A DNA stretch of 64,000 nucleotides from Lysinibacillus sp. FSL M8-0337 (GTDB lineage: Bacteria > Bacillota > Bacilli > Bacillales_A > Planococcaceae), in the NCBI RefSeq assembly GCF_038593855.1, contig NZ_CP151996.1:3224001-3288000 (forward strand), in the 5' to 3' direction. The notes beneath the pieces are model-generated. The model was not told the origin of the DNA. It worked only from the letters and a program-made list of their open reading frames with translations, and did no database searches. The position numbers were made by a program, and so were the translations under genes. Positions 7,828 to 17,447 of this stretch are shown piece by piece. Each line of letters opens with the position of its first letter. Positions within the stretch are counted from its first letter, which is position 1.

Positions 7828-9006
7828 CTAAGTATGTGTCAGTAATAAACAAGCATTATTCCCGCTACTTCCATGAGTAGTAATACATACAGACTCTACC
7901 GCTTGATGCCTCGTTTCATAAACAATCGGTATATCTTCAAATCCATGCCCTAATGTTTTAATCGTTGGCGGGATAAACCCATATTCCATTGACAACAAAG
8001 CGGATATGATTTGCATTGCCCCCATTGCGCCAAACGTGTGACCGATCATTCCTTTAATAGAAGTAATGGGCACATTTGATCCAAATGTTTCTTTTAAAAT
8101 AAATCGTTCAATTTGATCATTCAATGCTATGCCTAATGCCTGACTATTTATATAACTTGGTCGTGTATCCCCAACCGTCTCTTGAAAAACCTCTAACATA
8201 TGTCTACCAGTACTATCAGAATTTAATAGTTTCTGCCCTTCATTTCTTGAAATAACCCGTTCAACCTTCCCGTAAATGCTCTGTCCTCGTGCATTTGCGG
8301 TTTGTTTACGTTCTAAAATCATAACGCCAGCTCCTTCGGATAAAACAAAGCCTTGATGCAGCGTTGAAAAGGGAACACCCGCTTTTTCGATTGAGCTCTC
8401 CGTTGAAAGAGACCTCAATTTTTTAAAGCCATTAATTGTCCATTGGCCTAAAGGAGCCTCTGTTCCTCCTACAATGCAAGCATCGACACTTCCAGACTGT
8501 AATAATTGTTTCCCTATTAAAATAGCATCTAAACTAGCACTGCAACCAGTTGTGACGGTAAATGCCGAACCACACGATCCGATAGCTTCTGCAACAGAGC
8601 TCGAAAGCGTATGGGTATCAACAAGTGCAACTCCATGAATCGGGAATTTTCTTAAATCAAAACCATCCGCGGCATATTTTTCAATTTCCAAAATCGCTCC
8701 AGCGGATGTCCCCATAATGACAGCAATTCGATGTGGTTGAACATCTTTTAAATTTGCCATTTCGATTGCATCCAATGTCGCGGCAATTGCCATTCTTACA
8801 GAACGTGGATGTCGGCGATAATTTACGCCATTAATCTCCTGAAAGTTCTGATCAATTACGCCCGCAACGATATTGGCTTGAGGCTGATGCGCATTGTTTA
8901 AAACACGCTGTGTACAAATACCTTTTTCTAATACATTTAAAAAACTATGTTTATCTAAAATTCCAGGAGCTTTAATGCCATACCCTGTTATGACTATGTC
9001 GTCCAA
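7828..9006 (-). CDS. Ketoacyl-ACP synthase-like protein lacking one active-site His
   Basis: Thiolase-fold protein of about 392 residues resembling FabF. The nucleophile Cys is present in TTGCSAS, and the second catalytic His lies in GHTFGAMGA. The first His of the family, in the usual N-A-H-G-T-S-T stretch, is replaced: the aligned stretch reads N-S-Q-A-L-G. Condensation by the normal Cys-His-His triad is therefore doubtful. I place the start at TTG 9006, because AAGGTGAT precedes it at good spacing; GTG 9021 is the longest frame. It is transcribed just ahead of the GGDEF-EAL gene, with no ACP or other fatty-acid genes nearby. Confidence 0.8.
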   Translation of the reverse strand: MDDIVITGYGIKAPGILDKHSFLNVLEKGICTQRVLNNAHQPQANIVAGVIDQNFQEINGVNYRRHPRSVRMAIAATLDAIEMANLKDVQPHRIAVIMGTSAGAILEIEKYAADGFDLRKFPIHGVALVDTHTLSSSVAEAIGSCGSAFTVTTGCSASLDAILIGKQLLQSGSVDACIVGGTEAPLGQWTINGFKKLRSLSTESSIEKAGVPFSTLHQGFVLSEGAGVMILERKQTANARGQSIYGKVERVISRNEGQKLLNSDSTGRHMLEVFQETVGDTRPSYINSQALGIALNDQIERFILKETFGSNVPITSIKGMIGHTFGAMGAMQIISALLSMEYGFIPPTIKTLGHGFEDIPIVYETRHQAVESVCITTHGSSGNNACLLLTHT

Positions 9007-9214
9007 TACTATCACCTTCACGAATTAACTTTATTTTATTATATACAACTAAATCAGACATAGCCATATTGGCAAGCCTTAAGTTCTAAATAGGTGATTG
9101 AAATGGATATTTTGTATCACATTTAAGCAAAATCTCGTAATATTTTAAGCAAGGTTTTTCTTTTCATCTAATATTTTACAAGGAAGAATAACATTATTTG
9201 TGGAAGTACTAGTA

Positions 9215-9415
9215 TTAATTGACGATTTTGTGGTTATATTCAACCCACTTTTCCATTTCTCGCTCAACGGCTCGATTTTGCCATTCAAACCAAATGCCAC
9301 TACATTCACTGCAATGACTTTCTACTCCGCTTTTATTGTGTCGATCTTTACATGTAAAGACCGTCTTTTTACGACAGCTATAGCAGTAAATTTCTTTATC
9401 TTGATTAAATATCAC
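9215..9415 (-). CDS. Small zinc-ribbon protein
   Basis: About 66 residues with two CxxC pairs (CYSC near residue 9 and CSEC near 37), a further Cys between them and several His, the pattern of a small zinc ribbon. The rest of the sequence (FEWQNRAVEREMEKW) looks like an amphipathic helix. Start at GTG 9415, with GGAG eight bases before; TTG 9424 is possible. It lies upstream of the ketoacyl-synthase gene on the same strand? No: it is transcribed away from it at lower priority and stands alone. No family recognised. Confidence 0.5.
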   Translation of the reverse strand: MIFNQDKEIYCYSCRKKTVFTCKDRHNKSGVESHCSECSGIWFEWQNRAVEREMEKWVEYNHKIVN

Positions 9416-9532
9416 AACGATCAACTCCGACTTTTTCTTAAAGTACTTTCCAATTACTATGCGAATTATTCGTTACGTTGATTTACAACTGACACTAGAA
9501 TGTCCTCTATTTTGTTTTATCATGTCAACAGC

Positions 9533-9575
9533 AAAAGCCATTCTAACCGTCGGATAATGGTTAGAATGGCTTTTT
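9533..9575. terminator. Bidirectional terminator
   Basis: A 16-bp stem (9533-9548 with 9559-9574) with AAAA/TTTT tails on both strands. It closes the minus-strand gene at 9611-9949. Confidence 0.85.
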
Positions 9576-9610
9576 AAATATAGGTATAAAAGCTGCATAA
9601 CTTTTCTATA

Positions 9611-9949
9611 TTACTTTGCACTAGGTGGAATAATCTCTGCAATTAGTAGGAGAAAAAACACCAGTCCAATTAAGCAAAATAATACCGAAGCCAAAAATAT
9701 CGGACCTTTCTTGGTAGTAAATCGCTCGCTTTTGTGAATGATTCCTGTTTGCGCAGTAACTTGAACTTCATTGTATCTAGCCATTGGTCCACCACTACTC
9801 AAAAAGTAAAAAATTCCGCCAGCAATGGCAAAGCCAACAAAAAACATAATTTCGATAAATCGAATAGAGAAAAACGATGCAATCAAATAAGTAATGATTC
9901 CTTCTACAATCAAAGTGACTAGCATAATAAGTACATCTTTCTTTCGCAT
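9611..9949 (-). CDS. Membrane protein of unknown function, 112 residues
   Basis: Three hydrophobic segments (about residues 6-27, 30-50 and 84-106) with a polar loop of about 30 residues carrying basic residues (HKSERFTTKKG) between the second and third. The start codon has a weak AAGGGGAGTTAG-like site upstream. It has its own terminator. The length and topology recall short membrane DUF families of Bacillales, but I do not recognise a specific one. No functional inference is possible. Confidence 0.65.
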   Translation of the reverse strand: MRKKDVLIMLVTLIVEGIITYLIASFFSIRFIEIMFFVGFAIAGGIFYFLSSGGPMARYNEVQVTAQTGIIHKSERFTTKKGPIFLASVLFCLIGLVFFLLLIAEIIPPSAK

Positions 9950-10039
9950 ATGCCTAACTCCCCTTCTTTATCTTTTTCTCCATATACGATTAAAACACAG
10001 AAAAGTTCCAATTTTAAACAAATAATGTAGCTTTGTACT

Positions 10040-10083
10040 AAAAAAGCACTTCATCCATAAAAAATGGCTTTGAAGTGCTTTAC
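10040..10083 (-). terminator. Terminator of the peptide-transporter operon
   Basis: On the minus strand AAAGCACTTCA pairs with TGAAGTGCTTT, followed by TTTTAG. It lies 20 bases after the stop of the binding-protein gene. Confidence 0.85.
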
Positions 10084-10100
10084 ATAAAGTGGCAGATACT

Positions 10101-11912
10101 TTATTTACTAGCTTTATAAGCACTTAGGAATTCTTTTACCTTTGTGCTATCTGCTGTTAGTGTTAGACCTGTATCAACAAGTGGGGAAACTGTTGAAACG
10201 GCTGGTTTTTTATTACTTTGATAGAAACTAATAAATTCATCTTGGTTAATCGAGTAAAGGATGGCTTTACGCAAGTCTGCAGATTTCGAAACTTCACGGC
10301 CTTTTGGATTGATTAGTAAATAGGATACGGCATTACTATCCGCTGTTTTTAACGCTAAGTTTGCATCACCTTTTACAACATCAATTTTCGTTTCAGGCAC
10401 AGATTGTAATACGTCAATTTCACCATTACGTAGAGCAGAAAGTGCTGAGTCATTATCTTCAATGAATCGAACGTTAATATGATTGATTTTCGGCTCGTTT
10501 TCAGTCCCTACTTGGTAAGCTGGGTTTTTGACAAACGTTGCTTCATAATCATTTTTTTGAACTAAAATGTAAGGTCCAGATGCCGCTAAATGATTGGCAT
10601 ATGTTGCCCCTTCCGTTACAGTAGCTTGGTCACCGTATGCCACATTTACATTTGGGTCATAACTTGCTACGTCAAATGTATTGACTGCTTTAACTGCCGC
10701 TTCAGAGACAATTCCGCCCGATTGGTGAGCTAAATAGTTTAGCACTTGTGGGAAAGGATTCGGTGTTGTTATTTTCACAACTTGATATTTACCTGCTGCA
10801 TTGTCTACACTCGCTTCGTCCGTTACAACTTGTGCAATCGCTGCAGGAAGTTTAGCCGATAATTCCTCTAAAACTGATTGACCGTCAGCTGTTTTCACTG
10901 CTTCAAGTGCAGTCAAATCTGAAACAATTTCTACAGAATCAATATTCTCATGAATAGAGTATGTGCGGTGATCTGGTACTGAATTTTGATCTTTTGCGCG
11001 TTGTAAAGAGAATACAACGTCTTCAGCCGATACTAAATCGCCAGTATCTACCGCTTTGCCATTTTCCACCTTAGCAAAATTGATATCATCGCGTAAGACG
11101 AAATAGTATTCTTTGTTATTTTCGGAAATTGCGTGATTATAAGATAGTGAACCATTAGAAACGACCTCATCTGTATCAGATAAATTCACTAATCGTACAT
11201 ACATATTTGTATTTAATGTATTAATGGAACCGTCATTTCCTTTTACCGGGTCAAGAGAAGTTAAGGAAGCAATCCCTTGATGTAAAACTAATGTATCTGT
11301 TGCATTTTTAGCGGTATCATTAAATGAAATTGTTTCCCATGCTTGTGCACGTGATTTTGGTAAACGGACAGTGTCTGGATTTACTTCTTTTGCATAAATT
11401 CCTTGGAACTTTTGAGAAATATATAATGGTGCAATATACGCATTATCAAACACTAGTGCTTGCTCTAGCTCTTTATACTTCTCTTTTGCAGCATCCCCCG
11501 TTAACGTACTTGCTTCATCTATTAATTTATCGACAGTGGCATCGGCAGTCTCACTGTAATCTCCACCTGTTTTAAATAATCCTCTTACTGCATAGTCTGG
11601 ATTGCCGGTTACAGTTGTCCAGCTAGATATCGCTACATCATAGTTGCCAGCATCTTTTTGTGCCGAGTAAGAACCAAAGTCTGGTTGAATATTTAACTTC
11701 ACTTCAAAACCATTTTTCACTAATTGGTCTCGTACAATATTCATATCTTGTTCTTGTGAAGCCATCCCTAGCACTTCAAGAACTGGTTTAGTACTAGCTG
11801 TTTCTGATTGATTATCTTTATTTTCTACATTTGATTTTGTTTCTACACAACCAGCTAACGCCACCGCAGCAACAGTTGCTGATGTAGCCAATGTAAATAA
11901 TTTTTTGTTCAT
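10101..11912 (-). CDS. Oligopeptide-binding lipoprotein with permuted domain order
   Basis: Solute-binding lipoprotein of family 5 (OppA/DppA type), 603 residues, anchored by lipidation at Cys22 (ALAGC lipobox). The halves are in unusual order. Residues about 44-195 look like the part that normally ends the family: R-D-Q-L-V-K-N-G-F-E-V-K, SSWTTVTGNPDYAV, VDKLIDEAS, YIAPLY. Residues about 207-603 look like the normal beginning and middle: SLDPVKGNDG, DLVSAEDVVFSLQRA, ASGPYIL, ADLRKAILYSINQDEF. The start ATG 11912 has GGAGGAAAAG before it; an open frame extends back into the permease gene but codes no signal peptide. Third gene of a permease-permease-binding protein operon. Confidence 0.85.
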   Translation of the reverse strand: MNKKLFTLATSATVAAVALAGCVETKSNVENKDNQSETASTKPVLEVLGMASQEQDMNIVRDQLVKNGFEVKLNIQPDFGSYSAQKDAGNYDVAISSWTTVTGNPDYAVRGLFKTGGDYSETADATVDKLIDEASTLTGDAAKEKYKELEQALVFDNAYIAPLYISQKFQGIYAKEVNPDTVRLPKSRAQAWETISFNDTAKNATDTLVLHQGIASLTSLDPVKGNDGSINTLNTNMYVRLVNLSDTDEVVSNGSLSYNHAISENNKEYYFVLRDDINFAKVENGKAVDTGDLVSAEDVVFSLQRAKDQNSVPDHRTYSIHENIDSVEIVSDLTALEAVKTADGQSVLEELSAKLPAAIAQVVTDEASVDNAAGKYQVVKITTPNPFPQVLNYLAHQSGGIVSEAAVKAVNTFDVASYDPNVNVAYGDQATVTEGATYANHLAASGPYILVQKNDYEATFVKNPAYQVGTENEPKINHINVRFIEDNDSALSALRNGEIDVLQSVPETKIDVVKGDANLALKTADSNAVSYLLINPKGREVSKSADLRKAILYSINQDEFISFYQSNKKPAVSTVSPLVDTGLTLTADSTKVKEFLSAYKASK

Positions 11913-11937
11913 CTGTCTTTTCCTCCAATATAATAAG

Positions 11938-13434
11938 TTAATTTGTTTTCGGATCAAGGGCATCGCGTAATCCATCGCCGAAAAAGTTAAACGATAAGAC
12001 GAGTAACATAATGCATAACCCTGGGAAAATAGCCACATAAGAATTGGTTTCTAAATACGTACTACCAACTTTTAAAATATTGCCCCATTCTGGTATATGC
12101 GGCTCTATACCGAGTCCAAGGAAGCTTAAACTACTAGTCGATATGACCGCTCCGCCAATTGTTAAAGTCGCTTTTACTATCATCGGCGCAAGAGCGTTCG
12201 GTACGATATGTTTAAAAATAATGGCGGCATCTGATACCCCTAACGCCTTTGCTGATTCAACAAATTCAAAATTGGCAATTTGCATCACATTGGCGCGCAT
12301 CGTTCTTGCATAGGTTGGAATAGCCCCCACGCTCAATGCAATAATTAAGTTCACTGTATTTGCGCCAAATGCTGCAATAATTGCAATAGCTAGTAAAATC
12401 CCTGGGACAGCATATAAAATATCTAGCAAACGCATGATAATATTATCTGTATTTTTTCCGTAATAGCCTGAAAATGCACCGAATGAGCCTCCTATTACAG
12501 CTGGTATAATCGTAGAAAAGAAACCAACGATTAATGAAATTTGAGCACCAAATACGATTCTAGAAAATAAATCTCGACCAAAATTATCAGTTCCGAGCGG
12601 ATATTCTAAAGAAGGTGTTTGCAGCAAGGCACTATAATTATTTTGCACTGCAAAGTCGTAATCAAATGTCCATGAACTCACGACTGACAGCGAGAACATA
12701 AAAATAATGAAGAACATGCCGAATACAGCCATCGTATTGCGCAAGATTTTACTCCATATTTTTTGCCATTTTTCTACTGCCGATGGATCTGTATTGCGCG
12801 CTTTTTTAATTAATGTCAAGCCAAGCAGTAATGAAAATAAATTGCCAGTTAGTGTAGGTAAAAGTAACACCACACCAAGTGGTATCATCCATTTTGGCGC
12901 ATTACTAGCCGTAACGTAACGTGCGACAAGTACAGCCATCACGGCATAAAAGACAGCGAGTGCTAAAAACGCACCCATTGCGAATAAAAATGTATCGACT
13001 ACATAGGGTTTAAATAAATTCAATGCTGAAATAACGATTATAAAAATTTGTGTAATTAAGGCGTAAATAGCAAAAGTATATTCTGCCGTTTTATTTTTCG
13101 TTGCGAGCATAAAACCAAAACCTGCCGCAAAGACATTGCCCACAACGACTGTTAGCATTAATGGGTAACCAAACAGTCGTGTTCGCTTTTGAATTTCCCG
13201 TTGTTTTGCTAAATCCTTTTTTATTTGCCACGTTGCGACCCATATATACAAAGTTGTCGTAACGTAAATTATAAAAAACCCAAGGACATAGGGACGCCAT
13301 ACACCGTCAGCAAAATTAAAACTATTTAGTAAAAACAACACTGAAAAAATAGCAGAAAAGACAATGGTAAACTGTGCATTGACATATTCTTGCGTTATTT
13401 TCATTAGCAGCTTTACATTCGAGATGAATTTCAC
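11938..13434 (-). CDS. Oligopeptide ABC transporter permease (DppC type) with N-terminal extension
   Basis: Inner transmembrane subunit of the peptide importer. The last 270 residues are a standard DppC/OppC permease: the PLGTDNFGRDLFSRI segment, the EAA loop (ESAKALGVSDAAIIFKHIVPN region) and the terminal LRDALDPK. Before this there are about 220 residues with roughly six extra hydrophobic helices, which the usual 300-residue family lacks. The gene sits 16 bases after the DppB-type gene and 25 bases before the binding protein, so all three form one operon. Confidence 0.9.
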   Translation of the reverse strand: MKFISNVKLLMKITQEYVNAQFTIVFSAIFSVLFLLNSFNFADGVWRPYVLGFFIIYVTTTLYIWVATWQIKKDLAKQREIQKRTRLFGYPLMLTVVVGNVFAAGFGFMLATKNKTAEYTFAIYALITQIFIIVISALNLFKPYVVDTFLFAMGAFLALAVFYAVMAVLVARYVTASNAPKWMIPLGVVLLLPTLTGNLFSLLLGLTLIKKARNTDPSAVEKWQKIWSKILRNTMAVFGMFFIIFMFSLSVVSSWTFDYDFAVQNNYSALLQTPSLEYPLGTDNFGRDLFSRIVFGAQISLIVGFFSTIIPAVIGGSFGAFSGYYGKNTDNIIMRLLDILYAVPGILLAIAIIAAFGANTVNLIIALSVGAIPTYARTMRANVMQIANFEFVESAKALGVSDAAIIFKHIVPNALAPMIVKATLTIGGAVISTSSLSFLGLGIEPHIPEWGNILKVGSTYLETNSYVAIFPGLCIMLLVLSFNFFGDGLRDALDPKTN

Positions 13435-13450
13435 ACTATCCCCTCTCCTC

Positions 13451-14881
13451 CTAAGATTTCTTCATTTTTGAACGAATACGTGGATCAAAGAATGCATATA
13501 ACACATCAATCACCATGTTGACAATCGAAATCGTAATCGCAATATAGACAACCCCTCCAAGGAGTGCCGGTATATCCGGAATAAATTGTTTATCAACGAT
13601 ATAGCTCCCAATACCACTGATGTTAAATACTTTTTCCGTAACAGAAGCACCGCCAAGCATACCACCAAATAACAGACCGATTACCGTAACAATAGGAATC
13701 ATTGCATTGCGAATCGCATGCTTTGTGATAACCTTGCGCTCACTTAATCCTTTCGCTTTGGCTGTAATAATATAATCCTCATGAATCACTTCAAGCATGC
13801 TCGACCTTGTCATGCGAGCAATCGATGCTGTAATAGAAGTACCTAATACAACAACTGGCATAACAATGGATAACCAATTATTCGGATTATACGTAGCCGG
13901 GAACCATTGTAATTTTAATGAAAACGTTAAAATAAAAATCAAACCTTGCCAGAAGCTCGGTATGGATAAACCAATAAGTGCAATCAACATAAATGCATAA
14001 TCTGCAAAGGAATTCGGTCTTACTGCTGAGATAATCCCAACAGGAATGGCAATTGCCACCGCCATTAGTAATGACAATAGGGCAATTTCCAATGTCACAG
14101 GAAATTTATTCATAATACTTTGCGTAATATTTTCCTTACCTTCAAACGAATTGCCTAAATCAAACGTAAACAGCCCAGATAATGAATGCCATAGTTGCAC
14201 TAAGTAAGGTTGATCGAGTCCATATATTTTATTAAAATTTGCAACTTGTTCAGGTGTAGCCTCAATACCTAACAAATTACGAGCAGGATCAAATGGCGAT
14301 AAATATAAAATCGTAAAGACTAATGTGGCAACACCAACGATGACAAAGGCACTTTGAACTAAACGTTCAACGATAAACCGACTAAATGCGTTACTACATA
14401 AAATAAGGAAAATATACATAAAAACGCCTGGAATAAATGACAAAACTAAAAACAGTGGATTTCCAAGCAGTTCGCTAAAATAACTCTTATAGGAAGGCTT
14501 TGCTAAACCATCCTTTGTTAATATTTTTTCTATTTCTCTATGTAGCTTTTGTTCTGTTAATTGATTAACAACTGCATCCAGTTGACGTTCATTCAGCAAT
14601 TCATTAAAAAATGCAGCCTTTGTTTGTTCCTGTTGCTTATATTCCGCTGCCCAAGCATGTACTTTTCCCTCTGAAATAAATTGTTGTTTCATTTGTGCAA
14701 ACAACGGCACATATAAATTTTCATTCTTTTTTAACAAATATAAAAAATATGTAACAACATGAACTGGGAATCCTAGTAAAAATAGCGCAATTGAATAACT
14801 ATGTTTCCTCGTTATCTCACTAAAAATCCGTTTGAAATAATAATTCTCCTCAAACTTTTTAATATTCTGAAAATTAATCAT
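13451..14881 (-). CDS. Oligopeptide ABC transporter permease (DppB type) with N-terminal extension
   Basis: First gene of the importer operon. Residues about 165-476 match DppB/OppB: the R-F-I-V-E-R-L start, LSPFDPARN, the EAA loop (TAKAKGLSERKV), and the end YAFFDPRIR. The first 160 residues are additional: one or two helices near 30-50, a long charged segment (about 60-130) and another helix near 140-160. Normal DppB is about 310-340 residues. The ATG is preceded by AAGGAGGAAATAC. Its partner ATPase is encoded divergently across a 168-base region. Confidence 0.9.
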   Translation of the reverse strand: MINFQNIKKFEENYYFKRIFSEITRKHSYSIALFLLGFPVHVVTYFLYLLKKNENLYVPLFAQMKQQFISEGKVHAWAAEYKQQEQTKAAFFNELLNERQLDAVVNQLTEQKLHREIEKILTKDGLAKPSYKSYFSELLGNPLFLVLSFIPGVFMYIFLILCSNAFSRFIVERLVQSAFVIVGVATLVFTILYLSPFDPARNLLGIEATPEQVANFNKIYGLDQPYLVQLWHSLSGLFTFDLGNSFEGKENITQSIMNKFPVTLEIALLSLLMAVAIAIPVGIISAVRPNSFADYAFMLIALIGLSIPSFWQGLIFILTFSLKLQWFPATYNPNNWLSIVMPVVVLGTSITASIARMTRSSMLEVIHEDYIITAKAKGLSERKVITKHAIRNAMIPIVTVIGLLFGGMLGGASVTEKVFNISGIGSYIVDKQFIPDIPALLGGVVYIAITISIVNMVIDVLYAFFDPRIRSKMKKS

Positions 14882-14947
14882 GTATTTCCTCCTTTCTGCG
14901 TTTACTATAGTAGTAAGGTATGAAAATCAAACGAAATAATTTACATG

Positions 14948-14976
14948 ACAGGTTATATTGTACAATCCCTACCTGT
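14948..14976. promoter_or_regulatory. Nested dyad in the divergent transporter region
   Basis: ACAGGT (14948-14953) and ACCTGT (14971-14976) are inverted arms around a perfect 10-base palindrome ATTGTACAAT (14957-14966). The two symmetries share almost the same centre, as expected for an operator controlling both directions. The symmetry is seen; the regulator is unknown. Confidence 0.45.
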
Positions 14977-15049
14977 ATAGTATAGTATGTATGAACGACT
15001 ACATTTCGTCAACAAGAATATTTAAAATTTATAAAAGGATGAGCATAAG

Positions 15050-16786
15050 ATGAGTGAAAAAATTCTTGAAATACAAGATTTACGCGTTTCTTTTATTACG
15101 GGAGAGAGTGAATTTGAAGCAGTAAAAGGTGTTAACTTTTATGTCAATAAAGGAGAAACAGTGGGCATTGTAGGCGAATCGGGTAGCGGTAAAAGTGTAA
15201 CGGCTCGCTCCATTATGCGTCTTCTTCCTTCCCCCCCTTCTTTTTTAAAGTCTGGAACAATTCTTTTCCAAGGGGACAATCTAGTGACACAATCGGAAAA
15301 GCAAATGGAAGCGATTCGGGGAAAAGATATTAGTATGATTTTCCAAGACCCGATGACATCCACTAATCCAACCATTCGTGTTGGTGAACAAATTGCTGAA
15401 GGTTTAATGAAGCATCAAAAACTGTCTAAAAAGCAAGCATACGAAAAGACGATTGAATTATTAAAATCTGTTGGTATAAAAAATAGTGAGGAGCGTTATC
15501 ATCAGTACCCGCATGAATTTAGTGGTGGTATGCGTCAACGTGTCATGATAACCATGGCCCTTGCCTGTAACCCTGCCCTGTTAATTGCTGACGAACCAAC
15601 AACAGCTCTGGATGTCACTATCCAAGCACAAATTTTAAGCATTATGAAACAAATGCAAGAGCGTCTAGGGACATCTATCATCTTAATTACGCATGATTTA
15701 GGTGTAGTTGCCGGTATGTGTGATCGTGTCATTGTCATGAAAGAGGGAGAAATCGTTGAGGAAGGCACTACAGAAGAAATATTTGCTAATCCACAGCACC
15801 CCTATACAAAGCGTCTGTTACACGCTCTGCCAAAGCTTCATGAAAAAAAAGAACCGAAACAGCCACCCCATCTAGCACAAGATATAGATTTAACTGTACC
15901 GCTTATTGAAGTTCGCAATTTATCAAAGCATTTCGATTTAAAGAAAGGTGAGCTTTTAAAGGCAGTCGATGATTTATCATTCCGTATTTTCCCTGGCGAG
16001 ACATTGGGGCTCGTTGGTGAATCTGGTTCAGGCAAATCAACAACCGGGCGTACGATTTTACAGCTCCATGAACCAACAGACGGTGAAGTGTTGTATAAAG
16101 GGGTACCTGTTACACGCTTATCTAAAAATGAGTTAAAAAGTATGCGACGTCATATGCAAATTATTTTCCAAGACCCCTATTCATCACTAAACCCTCGTAA
16201 AAAGGTGCTGGATATTATCGGGGAAGCGCTTGATGTACATAAATTAACGACATCAACAGAACAACGTCGTGCACGAGTTGAAGAATTACTCGAACTAGTA
16301 GGCTTAAAAAAGGAACATGCTTTACGCTACCCTCATGAATTTAGTGGCGGGCAACGTCAACGTATTGGCATTGCACGTGCTTTAGCTGTCGAGCCAAATT
16401 TTATAGTATGTGATGAACCACTGTCTGCTCTAGATGTTTCCATTCAAAAGCAAGTAGTGGATTTACTGAAAGACTTACAACAACGTTTAGGTTTAACCTA
16501 TTTATTTATCGCCCACGATTTGTCGATGGTCAAACATATTAGCGATCGCGTTGCCGTTATGTATGGAGGAAAAATTGTAGAATTAGCAGAGAGCGAAGAG
16601 CTGTATGCCAATCCACAACATCCTTATACAAAGATGTTACTACAGTCTATTCCGATTCCAGACCCAGCCATTGAAAAACAAAAGAAACGCCAAGTCATGA
16701 CCGAGGAAGAGTTGATGGTGAACCGTTTTAACTTAGACAATACACAACTTGTGGAAATTTCTAAAAATCACTGGGTCGCAATGTAA
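15050..16786 (+). CDS. Double-domain oligopeptide ABC transporter ATPase (DppD-DppF fusion)
   Basis: A single 578-residue chain carrying both nucleotide-binding domains of the peptide importer. Domain 1 (about 1-265) has Walker A GESGSGKS, signature SGGMRQR and Walker B LLIADEP. Domain 2 (about 285-565) has [15 protein letters not shown] and IVCDEP. Both have the conserved His after the D-loop and the C-terminal HPYTK oligopeptide-family element. It is transcribed divergently from the permease/binding-protein operon. Start ATG with a weak AAGGATGAGCATAAG site. Confidence 0.95.
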   Translation: MSEKILEIQDLRVSFITGESEFEAVKGVNFYVNKGETVGIVGESGSGKSVTARSIMRLLPSPPSFLKSGTILFQGDNLVTQSEKQMEAIRGKDISMIFQDPMTSTNPTIRVGEQIAEGLMKHQKLSKKQAYEKTIELLKSVGIKNSEERYHQYPHEFSGGMRQRVMITMALACNPALLIADEPTTALDVTIQAQILSIMKQMQERLGTSIILITHDLGVVAGMCDRVIVMKEGEIVEEGTTEEIFANPQHPYTKRLLHALPKLHEKKEPKQPPHLAQDIDLTVPLIEVRNLSKHFDLKKGELLKAVDDLSFRIFPGETLGLVGESGSGKSTTGRTILQLHEPTDGEVLYKGVPVTRLSKNELKSMRRHMQIIFQDPYSSLNPRKKVLDIIGEALDVHKLTTSTEQRRARVEELLELVGLKKEHALRYPHEFSGGQRQRIGIARALAVEPNFIVCDEPLSALDVSIQKQVVDLLKDLQQRLGLTYLFIAHDLSMVKHISDRVAVMYGGKIVELAESEELYANPQHPYTKMLLQSIPIPDPAIEKQKKRQVMTEEELMVNRFNLDNTQLVEISKNHWVAM

Positions 16787-16913
16787 CCAGTAACGAACCG
16801 AAGAACAAATGGTTTTTGTGGCGATTTCATTATTTTTCTTACCCCAATGGATAAACACCCCTCCACTTCTTTATAGTTTACATACTATATATTGAAGAAA
16901 GGAGGGATTTTCC

Positions 16914-17084
16914 ATGGGATACTTCGGCGGAAATGTAGGGGGCAGTTGGAACAACAATTATTGTGGTAACTATGAATACGGTAATAACAATGGCTATGGT
17001 TCAACATTCGCTCTAATCGTTGTATTATTTATTCTTTTAATTATTGTTGGCGCTACTTTCATAAATAGCAAAGAAGACTGCTAA
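16914..17084 (+). CDS. yjcZ: YjcZ-family sporulation protein
   Basis: A 56-residue protein with a Gly/Asn/Tyr-rich N-terminal half (MGYFGGNVGGSW, then NNN and YG repeats) followed by a single hydrophobic helix (F-A-L-I-V-V-L-F-I-L-L-I-I-V) and a short polar end. This is the typical build of the YjcZ/YhjR small membrane proteins made in Bacillales sporulation. AGGAGGGATTTTCC precedes the ATG. CATACTATA at 16881-16889 fits a sigma-K type -10 element (CATANNNTA), but no matching -35 is clear. Confidence 0.8.
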   Translation: MGYFGGNVGGSWNNNYCGNYEYGNNNGYGSTFALIVVLFILLIIVGATFINSKEDC

Positions 17085-17447
17085 TTCTAACATACAGATT
17101 GATCGCACCTCTCTTTAAAAAGGGTTATGCCCAGCCTAGTGACCCTTTTCATTGTTTTTCAAAATAGACGAGCTGGTTGAAATACTATCTTTACATTTCT
17201 CACTAGCTCCCGCTTTCATATGAAAGAAACAGTCACCCTGCTAATTTGCATGGATGACTGTTTTCGTTATTATGATAGCTTTAATACTGTTACCCTTCAT
17301 TTGGGCTCTCCTTTGGTGATTAGCCCTCAAACGCTCGTAAAAAGAAATTTTAGTTTTAACCATGTTATATGAATGATTGGATATAAAAAATCGCATGCTT
17401 CATCCGTTTCAATCTATTAGGAGCATACGATAGTACGCTATGATTTT
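17085..17447. other. Intergenic with two possible terminators
   Basis: Apart from the terminator at 17117-17150 there is a 9-bp stem (AAACAGTCA with TGACTGTTT, about 17226-17261) followed by a weak T-run, possibly a second terminator. No coding frame or recognisable RNA gene was seen. Confidence 0.4.
17117..17150 (+). terminator. Possible terminator after yjcZ
   Basis: AAAAGGGT (17117-17124) pairs with ACCCTTTT (17142-17149) around a 17-base loop, followed by CATTGTTTTT. Confidence 0.5.

Noticed and set aside
9200..9481. Plus-strand frame of 93 codons
   Set aside because: It is antisense to the zinc-ribbon gene, which has paired CxxC motifs and a ribosome site, so the minus strand is preferred.
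11324..11575. Plus-strand frame opposite the binding-protein gene
   Set aside because: Shadow frame of a well-supported gene; no start signals.
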